From assembly GCF_035474595.1 (NCBI RefSeq), contig NZ_DATIND010000121.1:37810-101809 (forward strand): a DNA stretch of 64,000 nt, written 5' to 3'. The position numbers and the translations under genes are program-made. The notes under the pieces are model-generated. The model saw only the letters and a program-made list of their open reading frames with translations. It was not told the DNA's origin and made no database searches. Shown here in pieces: positions 32,174-41,301 of this stretch (positions within the stretch are counted from its first letter, which is position 1; each line of letters opens with the position of its first letter). The DNA is from Longimicrobium sp. Lineage in GTDB: Bacteria > Gemmatimonadota > Gemmatimonadetes > Longimicrobiales > Longimicrobiaceae.

Positions 32174-33121
32174 TCAGCTTCCCGGCGCGCGCCCGATCTC
32201 CATCCCCAGGCGTACGGCGCTGCCGAGGGAGAGCTCCGGCGACAGCTCCACGCGTCCCGGCTCGAAGACGAGGACCACGGTGGAGCCCAGGTGGAAGGTC
32301 ATGATGTGGTCGCCCTGGCGGATGGAGACAGGCGGATCGTACGTCTTCGTCGCGGCTTCCATGCCGCGGCGGTTGGTGATCCACCCGCCGGTGCCGGGCG
32401 CGGCGTTCCACTCGCGGTCGAACGCGGCAGAGATGCGGCCCACGTTGTAGGCACCGACCGCCACGACCGCCACGCGCCCCAGCGGCCCGTCCAGGTAGCA
32501 CAGCAGCCGCTCGTTGCGCGCGAACAGGTCGGGCAGGTGCATCACCGCGGGGAGGTTCACCGGCATCAGCGCGCCGGGGACGTGGCGCGCGCGCGGGATC
32601 GTCCCGTCGCAGGGCGCGTGGATGCGGTGATAGTCCTTCGGGCTCAGGTACAGGGTGACGAACGCGCCTCCGTCGAAGCGCTCCCACTGCCCGTCCTCGT
32701 TCAGCAGGTCGCGGAGCGAGTAGTCGCGCCCCTTCGCCTGGATCAGCTTTCCCCCCGAAACGCGCCCCATCTGCCCCGTCGCCCCGTCCACCGGCGACGC
32801 GGCGACGCGCGGGTCGTGCGGCCACGCGCGCGCGCCGGGCTTCAGCTCGCGCACGAAGAAGCGGTTCAGCGAGCCGAAGCTTTCCAGCGGCTGCGCGGCC
32901 TCGCCCACGTCGGCGCCCACCATCCGCGCGAACCCGCCCAGCACCGGCTTGCGCAGCGGCTTGGGAAGCGGCACGTCCGCCAGGCGGCCGAAGGCGCGGC
33001 TGAGCGCGCCCTGCGGCAGTCGCCGGAGCGCGCCCAGCATCGCCCGCGCACGCGCGCCGGGGACCTCGGGGTTCTCCGCGATCTCGGCGGGCGCGGGGTG
33101 GGGACGGTCGGACTCGGGCAT
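32174..33121 (-). CDS. psd: phosphatidylserine decarboxylase proenzyme
   Basis: The 315-residue protein converts phosphatidylserine to phosphatidylethanolamine at the inner membrane. It has FGSLNRFFVRELKPGAR, the catalytic Asp in ASPVDGATG, the His region LSPKDYHRIHAPCDG, and the self-cleavage site LGST in FHLGSTVVLVF near residue 277. Cleavage at Gly-Ser makes the pyruvoyl group on the small C-terminal subunit (about 38 residues). The start at 33121 (MPESDRPH) gives a normal length. A short linker domain precedes the core. Confidence 0.92.
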   Translation of the reverse strand: MPESDRPHPAPAEIAENPEVPGARARAMLGALRRLPQGALSRAFGRLADVPLPKPLRKPVLGGFARMVGADVGEAAQPLESFGSLNRFFVRELKPGARAWPHDPRVAASPVDGATGQMGRVSGGKLIQAKGRDYSLRDLLNEDGQWERFDGGAFVTLYLSPKDYHRIHAPCDGTIPRARHVPGALMPVNLPAVMHLPDLFARNERLLCYLDGPLGRVAVVAVGAYNVGRISAAFDREWNAAPGTGGWITNRRGMEAATKTYDPPVSIRQGDHIMTFHLGSTVVLVFEPGRVELSPELSLGSAVRLGMEIGRAPGS

Positions 33122-33578
33122 CGGGATCGAATTCTTCACAGGACCATGGATTTCGCGTTCGCCTGGCGCCGCCGCCCTCACCCCCCGGCCCCCTCCCCCC
33201 AAACCGACTGGGGGAGGGGGAGAACTCATCGCGAGGGAAGCCGCGGAGCGCGCTACGAAGCTGCCTCGGGCCACGCATCGCGCCAGACGCGACGATGCGC
33301 AACGGCCCGCGCGCCTCGCCGAATTTACCCTCTCCCGTTATCGGGGGAGGGGCCCGCGGCTGGCACGCAAGTCCCGCATCACACGAATGCAGCGCGGCTC
33401 GCCGTACCCTCAACGCACTTCCGCACTTCCGCACTTTCGCACTCCCGCACTTCGGTTTCGCACCCTCGCACGTTCGGTTCCCGCGCGCCGCCGCCCGGCG
33501 GGTGTTAGATTCGCGCGCCCGGCTCTTGCGGGTTCCGCCCGGACCTCCGGCGACACCGAACGAGAACGACTGGACCAC
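33122..33578. repeat. family C-like repeat and 8-mer tract
   Basis: The 457-bp gap between divergent genes holds a degenerate family C element (about 33175-33355: CCTCCCCCC...GGGGGAGGGGGAG and CCCTCTCCCGTTATCGGGGG) and an 8-mer tract at 33415-33472 (CGCACTTCCGCACTTCCGCA). Promoters for psd and the M16 genes must lie here. No gene is seen. Confidence 0.6.
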
Positions 33579-34940
33579 GTGACCGACACCACCGCACCGA
33601 CTTCCGCGCTGCGCTTTCCCGTGCGCACGCTCACGCTGGGCAACGGGATGCGCATCGTCTGCCACGAGGACCGCGCGGCGCCCATCGTGGCCGTGCACCT
33701 GATGTACCGCGTGGGCAGCCGCCACGAGACCCCCGGCCGCACCGGCCTGGCGCATCTCCTCGAGCACCTGATGTTCGAGGGCTCGCTGCACGCGCCCAAG
33801 GGGCAGTTCGACGACCTGCTGGAGCGCGTGGGCGGCACCAACAACGGCTCCACCTGGCTGGACCGCACCAACTACTACGAGACCGTGCCCTCGCACGCGG
33901 TGGAGCTTCCGCTCTGGCTGGAGCGCGACCGCATGGGCTTCTTCCTCCCCTGCCTCACCGGCGAGATGCTGGAGGTGCAGCGCGGGGTGGTGATGAACGA
34001 GCGCAAGCAGGCGTACGAGAACCGCCCATACGGCCTGGCCGACGAGCGGCTGCACCAGATGCTCTTCGGCGAGGGACACCCGTACGCCTGGCCCACCATC
34101 GGCTACATGGCCGACCTGGAGCGCATCTCGCTGGACGACGCGCGCGGATTCTACTCGACCTACTACACGCCCGGCAACGCGGTGCTGGTCTTCGCCGGCG
34201 ACATCGGCGCCGACGAGGCGGCCGCGCTGGCCGAGCGCTACTTCGGCGACCTGCCGCACGGGCCGCCCATCCCCCCGCCCATCCATCCGCCCGACCCCGC
34301 GCCCGCCGCCGCCGTGCGCCGCGAGGTGATGGAGGACGAGGTCAGCTTCCCGCGCGTCTACCAGGCGTGGGCCACGCCGCCGTACGGGACGCGCGAGTGG
34401 GTCGCCCTCGACGTGCTGGCCTATCTCCTGGCCGACGGCGACAGCTCGCGGCTGCAGCGCGCGCTGATCCGCGAGGGGCGGCTGGCGCAGGAGGTGGACA
34501 CCTATCTCTATCCCACCGCCGTCTGCGGGGTGATCGGCGTCGTCGCCACCGCGCGGACGGGGGTGGCGCCGGAGACGCTGGAGGAGGCCATCCGCCGCGT
34601 GCTGGACGATGTGGCGGCGAACGGCGTGACCGACGACGAGGTGCTGGGCGCCGTCCGCCGCGTGCGCCGCGACCAGGTGGGCGAGCTGGCCACGGTGGAG
34701 GAGCGCGCCGAATCGCTCGCCTACGCCGCCACCGTGTTGGGCGAGCCGGAGGCGCTGGAGCGCGTCTTCGACCTGTACGCCGAGGTGACGCCCGACGAGG
34801 TGCGCCGCGCCGCCGCCGAGTGGCTGGACGCGGAGCGCGGCGCCACCCTGGCCGTCGTCCCCGCGCCCGGCTCGGCCGCGCCGGATGACGATGATGATGG
34901 AGATGACGATTTCGACGACGAGGAGGATGGCGATGAGTGA
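33579..34940 (+). CDS. M16 zinc peptidase, catalytic subunit
   Basis: The 453-residue protein has the inverted zinc motif HLLEHLMFEG (HxxEH) near residue 60, the distal Glu in VMNERKQAYENRPYG, and typical M16 folds. It ends in a strongly acidic tail of Asp and Glu, which could be a substrate or partner surface. The GTG at 33579 starts MTDTTAPTSALRFPVRTLTL. The next gene overlaps it by 8 nt and is a partner subunit. Members degrade peptides or process precursors. Confidence 0.9.
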   Translation: MTDTTAPTSALRFPVRTLTLGNGMRIVCHEDRAAPIVAVHLMYRVGSRHETPGRTGLAHLLEHLMFEGSLHAPKGQFDDLLERVGGTNNGSTWLDRTNYYETVPSHAVELPLWLERDRMGFFLPCLTGEMLEVQRGVVMNERKQAYENRPYGLADERLHQMLFGEGHPYAWPTIGYMADLERISLDDARGFYSTYYTPGNAVLVFAGDIGADEAAALAERYFGDLPHGPPIPPPIHPPDPAPAAAVRREVMEDEVSFPRVYQAWATPPYGTREWVALDVLAYLLADGDSSRLQRALIREGRLAQEVDTYLYPTAVCGVIGVVATARTGVAPETLEEAIRRVLDDVAANGVTDDEVLGAVRRVRRDQVGELATVEERAESLAYAATVLGEPEALERVFDLYAEVTPDEVRRAAAEWLDAERGATLAVVPAPGSAAPDDDDDGDDDFDDEEDGDE

Positions 34941-36252
34941 ATCGACGCTCGCCGTCCTCGCCGCGCCGCGGCTGGGGCCGCCGCCCGCGCCGCGCGTTCC
35001 CGTCCCCCAGCGGTGGACGCTGGCGAACGGGCTGCGCGTGATCGCCGCGCCTCGCCACGGCGTGCCGCAGGTGGTGCTGCGCCTCGTCCTTCCCGCCGGC
35101 GCGATGGCCGACCCGCCGGGGTACGCGGGCACCGCCTCGCTCGTCGGCCACCTGGTGGCCGAGGGAACGGCGTCGCTGGCGGCGGAGGAGCTGCACGCGC
35201 GGCTGGACCTGCTCGGCGCCGCGGTGCATCCGCACGTGGGCCACGACTTCGCCGAGATCGAGCTGGTGCTGCTGTCGGAGACGCTGCGCGAGGGGGTGGG
35301 GCTGCTGGCGGAGATCGCCAGCCGGCCGTCGTTCCCCGAGCACGAGGTGGAGCGCGTGCGGGCCGAGTCGCTGGACGCGCTGGTCGCCCGCCACGACGAG
35401 CCGGCGAACGTGGCCGACGACCGCGCGGCGCTGGAGGTGTTCGGCGCCGGGCACCCGTACGGCATCCCCTCGTTCGGCACCGAGGAGGGGATCCGCGCCG
35501 TGCCGCGCGAGGCGCTGGTCGCCTTCCACGCGGAGCGCTATCGCCCCGGCGGCGCCTTCCTGGTGGCCGCGGGGGAGTTCGATGCGGGGGAGCTGCGCGA
35601 GGCGCTGGAGGCGGGGTTCGCGGGGTGGACGGGAGATGCGCCGCCGGTGGTGTACCCCCCCGCCCCGCCCCGTCCGCCGATGGCCGGAAAGCTGGTCTAC
35701 CAGCCCTGGGAAGATGCGGCGCAGTCGGAGATCCGCATCGCGGGCGGGGGGATGGCGCGCCGCGACCCCGACTGGATCCGCGCGGGGGTGACCAACTTCC
35801 TGCTGGGCGGCAGCACCATCACCGGCCGCCTGGGCGCCAACCTGCGCGAGGACAAGGGGTGGACGTACGGCGTGCGCTCGTCGTTCTCCGCCGGGATCGT
35901 CGCCGGGGGATGGGTGGCGGAGACGGCCGTCGACGTGGGCGTAACCGCCGACGCGGTGAGCGAGATGCTGCGCGAGATGCGGCGCCTGGCCGAGGAGCCG
36001 GTGGACGAGGCGGAGCTCCGCCGCGCCCAGGACGCGCTGATGCTTTCCCTTCCGCGGATGTTCGAGACGCCCGCGGGGGTGGCCAGCCGCCTGTCCACGA
36101 TCGAGGCGTTCGGGCTGCCGCACGACTGGTGGGACCGCTTCCCCGCCGCCGTCGAGGCGGTGACGACCGCCGACGTGGCGCGGATGGCGCGCGAACACTT
36201 CGATCCGGAGCGGCTGGTGCGGGTGGTGGTGGGCGGAGGGATGGAGGGGTAG
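34933..36252 (+). CDS. M16 partner subunit without zinc motif
   Basis: The 439-residue protein has the M16 fold, but the HxxEH motif is replaced (SLVGHLVAEGTASL), so it is probably non-catalytic. It keeps the substrate-binding Arg/Tyr segment (DKGWTYGVRSSF) near residue 315, which is usual for the second subunit of heterodimeric M16 proteases. The ATG at 34933 is preceded by GGAGG and lies inside the end of the upstream gene. Confidence 0.87.
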   Translation: MSESTLAVLAAPRLGPPPAPRVPVPQRWTLANGLRVIAAPRHGVPQVVLRLVLPAGAMADPPGYAGTASLVGHLVAEGTASLAAEELHARLDLLGAAVHPHVGHDFAEIELVLLSETLREGVGLLAEIASRPSFPEHEVERVRAESLDALVARHDEPANVADDRAALEVFGAGHPYGIPSFGTEEGIRAVPREALVAFHAERYRPGGAFLVAAGEFDAGELREALEAGFAGWTGDAPPVVYPPAPPRPPMAGKLVYQPWEDAAQSEIRIAGGGMARRDPDWIRAGVTNFLLGGSTITGRLGANLREDKGWTYGVRSSFSAGIVAGGWVAETAVDVGVTADAVSEMLREMRRLAEEPVDEAELRRAQDALMLSLPRMFETPAGVASRLSTIEAFGLPHDWWDRFPAAVEAVTTADVARMAREHFDPERLVRVVVGGGMEG

Positions 36253-36287
36253 CGGTCGCGGAGGATGGAAGGTTGGAGGCGCGCCTG

Positions 36288-36478
36288 GACTGGCACCGCG
36301 CCCTCTCCGGCCGGCTCAGGCCGTCCACCTCTCCCGTACCGGGAGAGGTGGCTGGCCGGCATCGGCGCGCTGCCACAAGCACTTGTGTGCGAAGAAGTTG
36401 CGGGATCTTGGGGATGCTGGAGAGCCACCCTCTCCCGGGACGGGAGAGGGTCGCGCCCTCCGGCGCGGGGTGAGGGTT
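36288..36478. repeat. intergenic repeat family C, copy 2
   Basis: GCGCCCTCTCCGGCCGGCTC, then CCTCTCCCGTACCGGGAGAGG, a unique centre, CCCTCTCCCGGGACGGGAGA and TCGCGCCCTCCGGCGCGGGG. It is the inverse of copy 1 (27505-27692). It abuts the left end of the IS element. Confidence 0.72.
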
Positions 36479-36619
36479 TTAGCGGCGGGCGTAAATCTGA
36501 CACTTTCGGCGGGCGAAAATCTGACAGTCGGCATCGCACTCGTGGCGGTCTGCGCGTGAGGTGAGCGCGCGGGCGGCCGATCCCACAGGTTGGCTCCTCC
36601 ACCCCAAGCGGAGGAGCCC

Positions 36620-37666
36620 GTGATCGGACGAGAGAAGCGGATGCTGCTCAGACACTATCTGGAAGAAGGACTCAGCAAGAGCGAGATAGCGCGCCGGCTG
36701 GCGATAAGCCGCCAGACCATCCATCAGCTGATCCGTTCAGGACAGCTGGAGCGCGACCTGGATGCGGAGCCGGTGCGGTACAAGCCGCGGCCGCCTGTGC
36801 CGACGAAGCTGGAGGCGTACCGGGCGATGATCGTGGCGCGCCTGGAGGCGTATCCCCGGCTGTCGGCGGTGCGGCTGCTCGAGGAGGTGCGGGCCGCCGG
36901 ATACGCGGGCGGCTACACGCAGGTGAAGGAGTTTGTCAGGACCGTGCGCCCGCGGGAGGCGCCGGAGCCGGTGGTGCGCTTCGAGACGCCGGCGGGGCTG
37001 CAGGCGCAGGTGGACTTCGGCGAGTTCAAGTTCCCCTGGGGGAAGCGCTACGCACTGGTGGTGGTGCTCGGGTACTCCCGGCTGCTGTGGCTGCGCTTCT
37101 TCGAGCGGCAGGACATGCGGACGCTGTTCCGCGGGCTGGAAGAGGCGTTCGCGTTCTTCGGCGGTGTGCCGCGCGAGCTGCTGTTCGACCAGATGAAGTC
37201 GGTGATCACCCGGGACCTGCGGCTGCTGGGTGGGCAGCTGGTGATCAACGAGGAGTTCCTGCGCTTCGCGAAGCACTGGGGCTTCAAGGCGCGCGCCTGC
37301 CGGCCCTACCGGGCGAAGACGAAGGGGAAGGTGGAGCGGCCGATCCGCTACGTGCGCGAAAACTTCGTCTACGGGAGAGAGTTCCTGGGCGATGATCACC
37401 TGGACGCGGAGCGCGAGCGCTGGCAGGAGCGCACGGCAAACGTGCGCCTGCATGCGACCACGAAGGAGCAGCCGAGGGAGCGCTTCGAGCGCGACGAGCG
37501 GCACGTACTGCAGCCTCTGGCCGAGCGGGCCTACCGCTCGCTCGTCCTCCTGCCGCAGAAGCCCGCGCCAGTGCCGGATCCGCAGGCAGCCGCGCCCGTG
37601 GCAGCCGAGATCCACGTGCAGCGCCGCTCGCTGGCCGAGTACGCAGCCGCGGCAGGTGCCGCATGA
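36620..37666 (+). CDS. istA: IS21 transposase IstA
   Basis: The 348-residue transposase has an N-terminal helix-turn-helix (SKSEIARRLAISRQTIHQLI) and an rve-type DDE core: AQVDFGEF (first Asp), LLFDQMKSV (second Asp), and the Glu in KGKVERPIRYV. The C-terminal part is helical. The GTG at 36620 follows GGAGGAG. It appears intact. Together with IstB it cuts and joins the IS ends. Confidence 0.93.
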   Translation: MIGREKRMLLRHYLEEGLSKSEIARRLAISRQTIHQLIRSGQLERDLDAEPVRYKPRPPVPTKLEAYRAMIVARLEAYPRLSAVRLLEEVRAAGYAGGYTQVKEFVRTVRPREAPEPVVRFETPAGLQAQVDFGEFKFPWGKRYALVVVLGYSRLLWLRFFERQDMRTLFRGLEEAFAFFGGVPRELLFDQMKSVITRDLRLLGGQLVINEEFLRFAKHWGFKARACRPYRAKTKGKVERPIRYVRENFVYGREFLGDDHLDAERERWQERTANVRLHATTKEQPRERFERDERHVLQPLAERAYRSLVLLPQKPAPVPDPQAAAPVAAEIHVQRRSLAEYAAAAGAA

Positions 37667-38487
37667 GGGGCGCACCCCTGTCGCGCCGCGACCGCATCCG
37701 TGCCCAGTTGGCGGACCTGAAGATGCCTGGCGCCCTGGAGTCGCTGGACGAGATCCTGAGCGGGATCGACGCCGGCGCGGTGACCGCGGCCGAAGCGATC
37801 GAGCGGGTGCTGGGTGCGCAGATCGCGCTGCGCAACGCGCGCCGCCTGGAGGCCGCCATGCGCTCTAGCCGGCTCCCCGCGGTGAAGACCCTCGCCGGCT
37901 TCGACTTCGCGTTCCAGCCCAGCCTGAAGCGTGAGCAGATCGAGAGCCTGCACGAGCTCGGCTTCGTGGAGAGGAAGGAGAACGTGGTCTTCCTCGGACC
38001 GCCCGGCGTGGGCAAGAGCCACCTGGCCATCAGCCTCGCCATCGCCGCGGCGGAGAACGGCCGCAGGGTCTACTACGGCAGCCTGGCCGAGCTGATCCGC
38101 TCGCTGGAGGAGGCGCAGGCCGCGGGCAAGCTGGTGCCTCGGCTCAAGACGCTGACCTATCCCTCACTCTTGGTGGTGGACGAGATCGGGTACCTGCCGA
38201 TCAGCCGCACCGGCGCCATGCTCTTCTTCCAGCTGATGAGCCGCCGGTACGAGCGCGCCTCGACGGTGCTCACCAGCAACAAGAGCTTCGAGGAGTGGGG
38301 CGAGATCTTCGGCGACGAGGTGATGGCGGCGGCACTGATCGACCGGCTCCTCCACCACTGCCACATCGTCAACGTACGCGGCAACAGCTACCGGATGCGC
38401 CACCACGCCACCGCCGGCCAGGCGGCCGAACGCGGTGGGAGTCGGGGCTCCGCCCCGACTCCCACCGCGAGCACCTCCACCCTCTGA
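37663..38487 (+). CDS. istB: IS21 helper ATPase IstB
   Basis: The 274-residue AAA+ ATPase has Walker A GPPGVGKS near residue 110 and Walker B LLVVDEIGY, with sensor residues after. It assists IstA in target choice. Its ATG overlaps the istA stop (ATGA). The last ~20 residues (RGSAPTPTASTSTL) are low complexity, perhaps from recent sequence drift. Confidence 0.93.
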   Translation: MRGAPLSRRDRIRAQLADLKMPGALESLDEILSGIDAGAVTAAEAIERVLGAQIALRNARRLEAAMRSSRLPAVKTLAGFDFAFQPSLKREQIESLHELGFVERKENVVFLGPPGVGKSHLAISLAIAAAENGRRVYYGSLAELIRSLEEAQAAGKLVPRLKTLTYPSLLVVDEIGYLPISRTGAMLFFQLMSRRYERASTVLTSNKSFEEWGEIFGDEVMAAALIDRLLHHCHIVNVRGNSYRMRHHATAGQAAERGGSRGSAPTPTASTSTL

Positions 38488-38670
38488 TTTCGACGCGACG
38501 ACTCGGGCTCGTCACCCACTCCCGGCTGTCAGATTTTCGGCCGCCAGAAGTGTCAGACTTTCACCCGGCGTTGACATGCGGCGCCGGCTATGGATCCTTC
38601 GGCCTGCCGGCTTCGGCGTGGAGGCAGATTTCGTCGTGCCCGGTCCGAACAGAAAGTTCGCGGCCTGGCC

Positions 38671-38836
38671 CCCACCGGCGACTGAAGTCGCAGCGTCGCA
38701 GCAACAACTACGGGAAGCCTCGCAAACTGCGCGAGGCTGTTGGGCCCGGCAGCCGGTTCCGCTCTGGAGGACGCCTCCCTTTCATCCATCGTGGTCGCGC
38801 GAAGCGCGGTGTCCGACTCAGAATGACGTCGGTGTG
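38671..38836. repeat. intergenic repeat family B, copy 2
   Basis: ACCGGCGACTGAAGTCGCAG, GCAGCAACAACTACGGGAA, then the hairpin GCCTCGC-AAACTGC-GCGAGGC, followed by sequence (CATCGTGGTCGCGCGAAGCG) also found inverted at 3862-4020. The gap 38556-38912 to the right of the IS has no gene. Confidence 0.75.
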
Positions 38837-38912
38837 GCGTCTGACCAGGTGCGGAATGGCCGGGCTCAGGATGACGTCGTCGTCCGTCGTGCGATCGTGA
38901 TTTCGTCGGCCG

Positions 38913-39806
38913 TCAGGGATTCGGATACGGCGGGGGGACGATCATCCCGGCGCGGCTCACGGGCGGGCGGATGCGCACGCCCTGCTCGTCCTCGGCCACC
39001 TCGCGCTGCGTCCAGCGGAAGTACACGGCGGTGATGGCGATCCACAGCACCAGCCCTCCCGGCACCCACATGATCACCCCGCCCAGGCGCTGGTCGTCCA
39101 GCGCGCTGATGCCGAAGATGCGCGGCGCCTGCACGTACCACTGGTACAGCGCCGTCCCCGAGAAGGTGATCAGCGCCGCCGAGATCATCATCGGGATGCC
39201 GACCAGGAAGAGGTAGACCATCTGCAGCGGCGCGGCGATCCGGGGCAGCTCCTTCAGCGGGCTCATCACCGGCCACCACATGATCGTCCCCGTGACCATG
39301 ATCATCAGGTGCATGGCGATGTGCACGTTGTGCTGCCGCATCATCAGGTCGTACGGCCCGGGAAAGTGCCAGGCCAGGAAGATGACGTTGTTCAGCGAGA
39401 ACGCGATCAGCGGCAGCGTGATGGCACGGGCGAACACGCGGATGGGCTTCACCTTCAGCGCCGGCCGCAGCATCCAGTCCGGGATGCCGGCCAGCAGGAA
39501 GGGCGGCATGGCCAGGATCAGCACCAGGTGCTGCACCATGTGCGCGCTGAACAGATAGTAGTCGGAGATCTCGTGCAGCGGCCCCTGCAGCGACAGCAGC
39601 ATCATCGCCAGCGCGAAGGAGAAGCTGGCCACCTGCCGCGGCGTGGCGGGCACCGCCCCCTCGAAGCGCCGCCGCAGCGGCCCGATGCAGAGAAAGTAGA
39701 GCGCCGCGAACAGCAGCCACCCCACCATGAAGCTCGGGTACAGCTTCCACACCCGCCAGTCGAACGACTGCGCGTGCAGCAGGGCCAGGGTGGAAACGGC
39801 GTGCAT
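38913..39806 (-). CDS. ctaG: cytochrome c oxidase assembly factor CtaG (caa3 type)
   Basis: The 297-residue integral membrane protein has seven or so hydrophobic helices and conserved His in HMVQHLVLILAMPPFLLAG and HVHIAMHLMIMVTG, typical of the CtaG_caa3 family. These proteins help deliver copper to the oxidase. It lies downstream of the oxidase genes, though a terminator at 40077 separates them. The ATG at 39806 starts MHAVSTLALLHAQS. Confidence 0.88.
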   Translation of the reverse strand: MHAVSTLALLHAQSFDWRVWKLYPSFMVGWLLFAALYFLCIGPLRRRFEGAVPATPRQVASFSFALAMMLLSLQGPLHEISDYYLFSAHMVQHLVLILAMPPFLLAGIPDWMLRPALKVKPIRVFARAITLPLIAFSLNNVIFLAWHFPGPYDLMMRQHNVHIAMHLMIMVTGTIMWWPVMSPLKELPRIAAPLQMVYLFLVGIPMMISAALITFSGTALYQWYVQAPRIFGISALDDQRLGGVIMWVPGGLVLWIAITAVYFRWTQREVAEDEQGVRIRPPVSRAGMIVPPPYPNP

Positions 39807-39882
39807 CGGATCGACTGCTCCTTCAGGATGTTGCTTCGCTGCTACCCGGGCCGGGAAGTCATCTGACCAGCCGGCTGGGAAA

Positions 39883-40054
39883 GGCGAATGAATTCGCGGC
39901 AACAACAGCACCAAGTCCCTGCGGGACTGCGCCCCGGCATTCGTGCGACAGGCCAGCTCCACCTCGGCCGGCACTGAGTTCGGCCATCCGCCCGGAAGCC
40001 GAGGCCCGAGTCCGCGAAGGCGGACTTGTGCCCTGCTGCCGCGAATTCATTCGC
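39883..40054. repeat. two-hairpin intergenic repeat, family A copy 5
   Basis: The left arm has GGCGAATGAATTCGCGGC, AACAACAGCACC and AGTCCC-TGC-GGGACT. The right arm has AGTCCGC-GAAG-GCGGACT, TTGTGCCCTGCTGCCGCG and AATTCATTCGCC. The two inner hairpins of this copy are different yet both perfect. Confidence 0.78.
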
Positions 40055-40076
40055 CCGGCGCGGGCCCGGAAGAACC

Positions 40077-40123
40077 GGACGGGGGACCGCCCGCCAATCA
40101 TGCCGGCAGGCCGTCCCCCGTCC
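40077..40123. terminator. hairpin terminator of the oxidase operon
   Basis: GGACGGGGGAC pairs with GTCCCCCGTCC across a ~25-nt loop that can also pair (GCCCGCC/GGCAGGC). Confidence 0.6.
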
Positions 40124-40152
40124 CCAGTACCCCCGGCCCGCCGCGGTTCCGC

Positions 40153-40554
40153 TCAGTGCGCCGCGGGAGCCGCCACCCCGGTGGGCTTCTGCGCGTTCAG
40201 CTCGAACTCGCCGTGGATCTGCGTGGCCTCGCCGTGGACGACGTGGAAGAGCAGGATCATCCCACCGATCACCAGCGTGCCCAGCACCGCGGGGAACACG
40301 AAGATCCCGGTGAAGAGCTTGTTGTCGAACTTCAGGTGCATGTAGTACGCGACCACGCTGAAGAACTTCACCGCGCTCAGCACCAGGATGATGGCCGCCG
40401 CGGTCCCCGACGAGTACATGTGCTTCGTCTCGCCGATGTACCCCAGGATCTCCAGCACGGTGAAGCCGATCAGGATGCCCCCGATCACCATGTAGAAGCC
40501 CAGCCCGGGGTGCGAGTGCTGGTCGTGCACGATCTCGCGCGTTTCGCTCGTCAT
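40153..40554 (-). CDS. ctaF: cytochrome c oxidase subunit IV (prokaryotic type)
   Basis: The 133-residue membrane protein has three hydrophobic helices (IGGILIGFTVLEILGYIGE, AIILVLSAVKFFSVVAYYMH, FPAVLGTLVIGGMILLFHV). The conserved VAYYMHLKFD motif is that of the COX4_pro/CyoD-type subunit. It starts 8 nt after the coxC stop and would stabilise the oxidase complex. Confidence 0.85.
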   Translation of the reverse strand: MTSETREIVHDQHSHPGLGFYMVIGGILIGFTVLEILGYIGETKHMYSSGTAAAIILVLSAVKFFSVVAYYMHLKFDNKLFTGIFVFPAVLGTLVIGGMILLFHVVHGEATQIHGEFELNAQKPTGVAAPAAH

Positions 40555-40562
40555 CTCGCCGC

Positions 40563-41204
40563 TCAGCGAATGAGGTAGACCAGGGGGAAGATCACGATCC
40601 AGATCACGTCCACGAAGTGCCAGTACAGGCCCGCGATCTCCACGTTCAGCGCCCGCTCGGGGCCCAGCCGCCCGCGCGCCGACATGGTGGCCAGCGTGAT
40701 CAGGTAGATGACCCCCACCGTCACGTGCGCGCCGTGGAAGCCGGTGAGCACGAAGAAGGTGCTGCCGAAGAGGTTGCTCTTCAGTGTGAGCCCCTCGTGG
40801 TAGAAGTTGGTGAACTCGTAGACCTGGCACCCCAGGAAGATCGAGCCGCCCAGCGCCGTCATCAGCAGCCACAGCGTGCCCTTCCCCCGCTCGCCGCGCT
40901 GCACGTAGTACAGCGCCACCACCATGCAGACGGAGCTCATCAGCAGGACGAAGGTGCTGAACGAGGTCAACGGGATGTTCAGGATCCCCTCGTAGGCCTT
41001 CCCGTTGATGACCACGTCGTGCGGGTACGGGGGGTGGATGCTGCGCCCCTTGTACGCCATGTAGGTGGCGATCAGCGAGCCGAAGAGAAGGCACTCGGAC
41101 CCGATGAAGGTCCAGAAGGCCATCTTCCGGCTGTCCAGCCCGGTGCTGGTGTCGATGTGCGCCGGGCTGGCGGCGTGCGCGCCGAGCGCGTGCGAAGAAT
41201 CCAT
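40563..41204 (-). CDS. coxC: cytochrome c oxidase subunit III
   Basis: The 213-residue protein has five helices. The pattern FWTFIGSECLLFGSLIATYM, FEFTNFYHEGL-like QVYEFTNFYHEG, TGFHGAHVTVGVIYLI and the C-terminal YWHFVDVIWIVIFPLVYLI are diagnostic. ATG 41204 was chosen over a GTG two codons upstream. It lies downstream of coxA, separated by a heptamer tract. Confidence 0.9.
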   Translation of the reverse strand: MDSSHALGAHAASPAHIDTSTGLDSRKMAFWTFIGSECLLFGSLIATYMAYKGRSIHPPYPHDVVINGKAYEGILNIPLTSFSTFVLLMSSVCMVVALYYVQRGERGKGTLWLLMTALGGSIFLGCQVYEFTNFYHEGLTLKSNLFGSTFFVLTGFHGAHVTVGVIYLITLATMSARGRLGPERALNVEIAGLYWHFVDVIWIVIFPLVYLIR

Positions 41205-41212
41205 GACCACGA

Positions 41213-41301
41213 AGGGTACAGGTTACAGGGTACAGGGACCGCGGGGACGATGGGGAGGGACAACCTTGCCGTCCCTGTCCCCTGTCCCCTGTCCCCTGAT
41301 C
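41213..41301. repeat. CTGTCCC heptamer tracts between coxA and coxC
   Basis: GGGTACAGGTTACAGGGTAC (41213-41240) and GTCCCCTGTCCCCTGTCCCC (41270-41300) are complementary and could form a stem. This is the only long gap in the oxidase operon. Confidence 0.65.

Larger units (their letters stand above)
36498..38555 (+). mobile_element. IS21-family insertion sequence
   Basis: Inverted ends of 30 nt begin TGACACTT and match at 27 of 30 positions (36498-36527 and 38526-38555). Inside are istA and istB with an ATGA overlap. The similarity continues 15-20 nt outward on both sides, so the true ends may be near 36483 and 38570. Nested copies of the 'GGCGGGCGWAAATCTGACA' unit at the left are typical of IS21 multiple terminal repeats. 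No clear target duplication is seen. Confidence 0.9.

Noticed and set aside
38435..39034. Open frame across the IS end and family B copy 2
   Set aside because: It crosses the IS boundary and repeat, and ends inside ctaG in the wrong strand.
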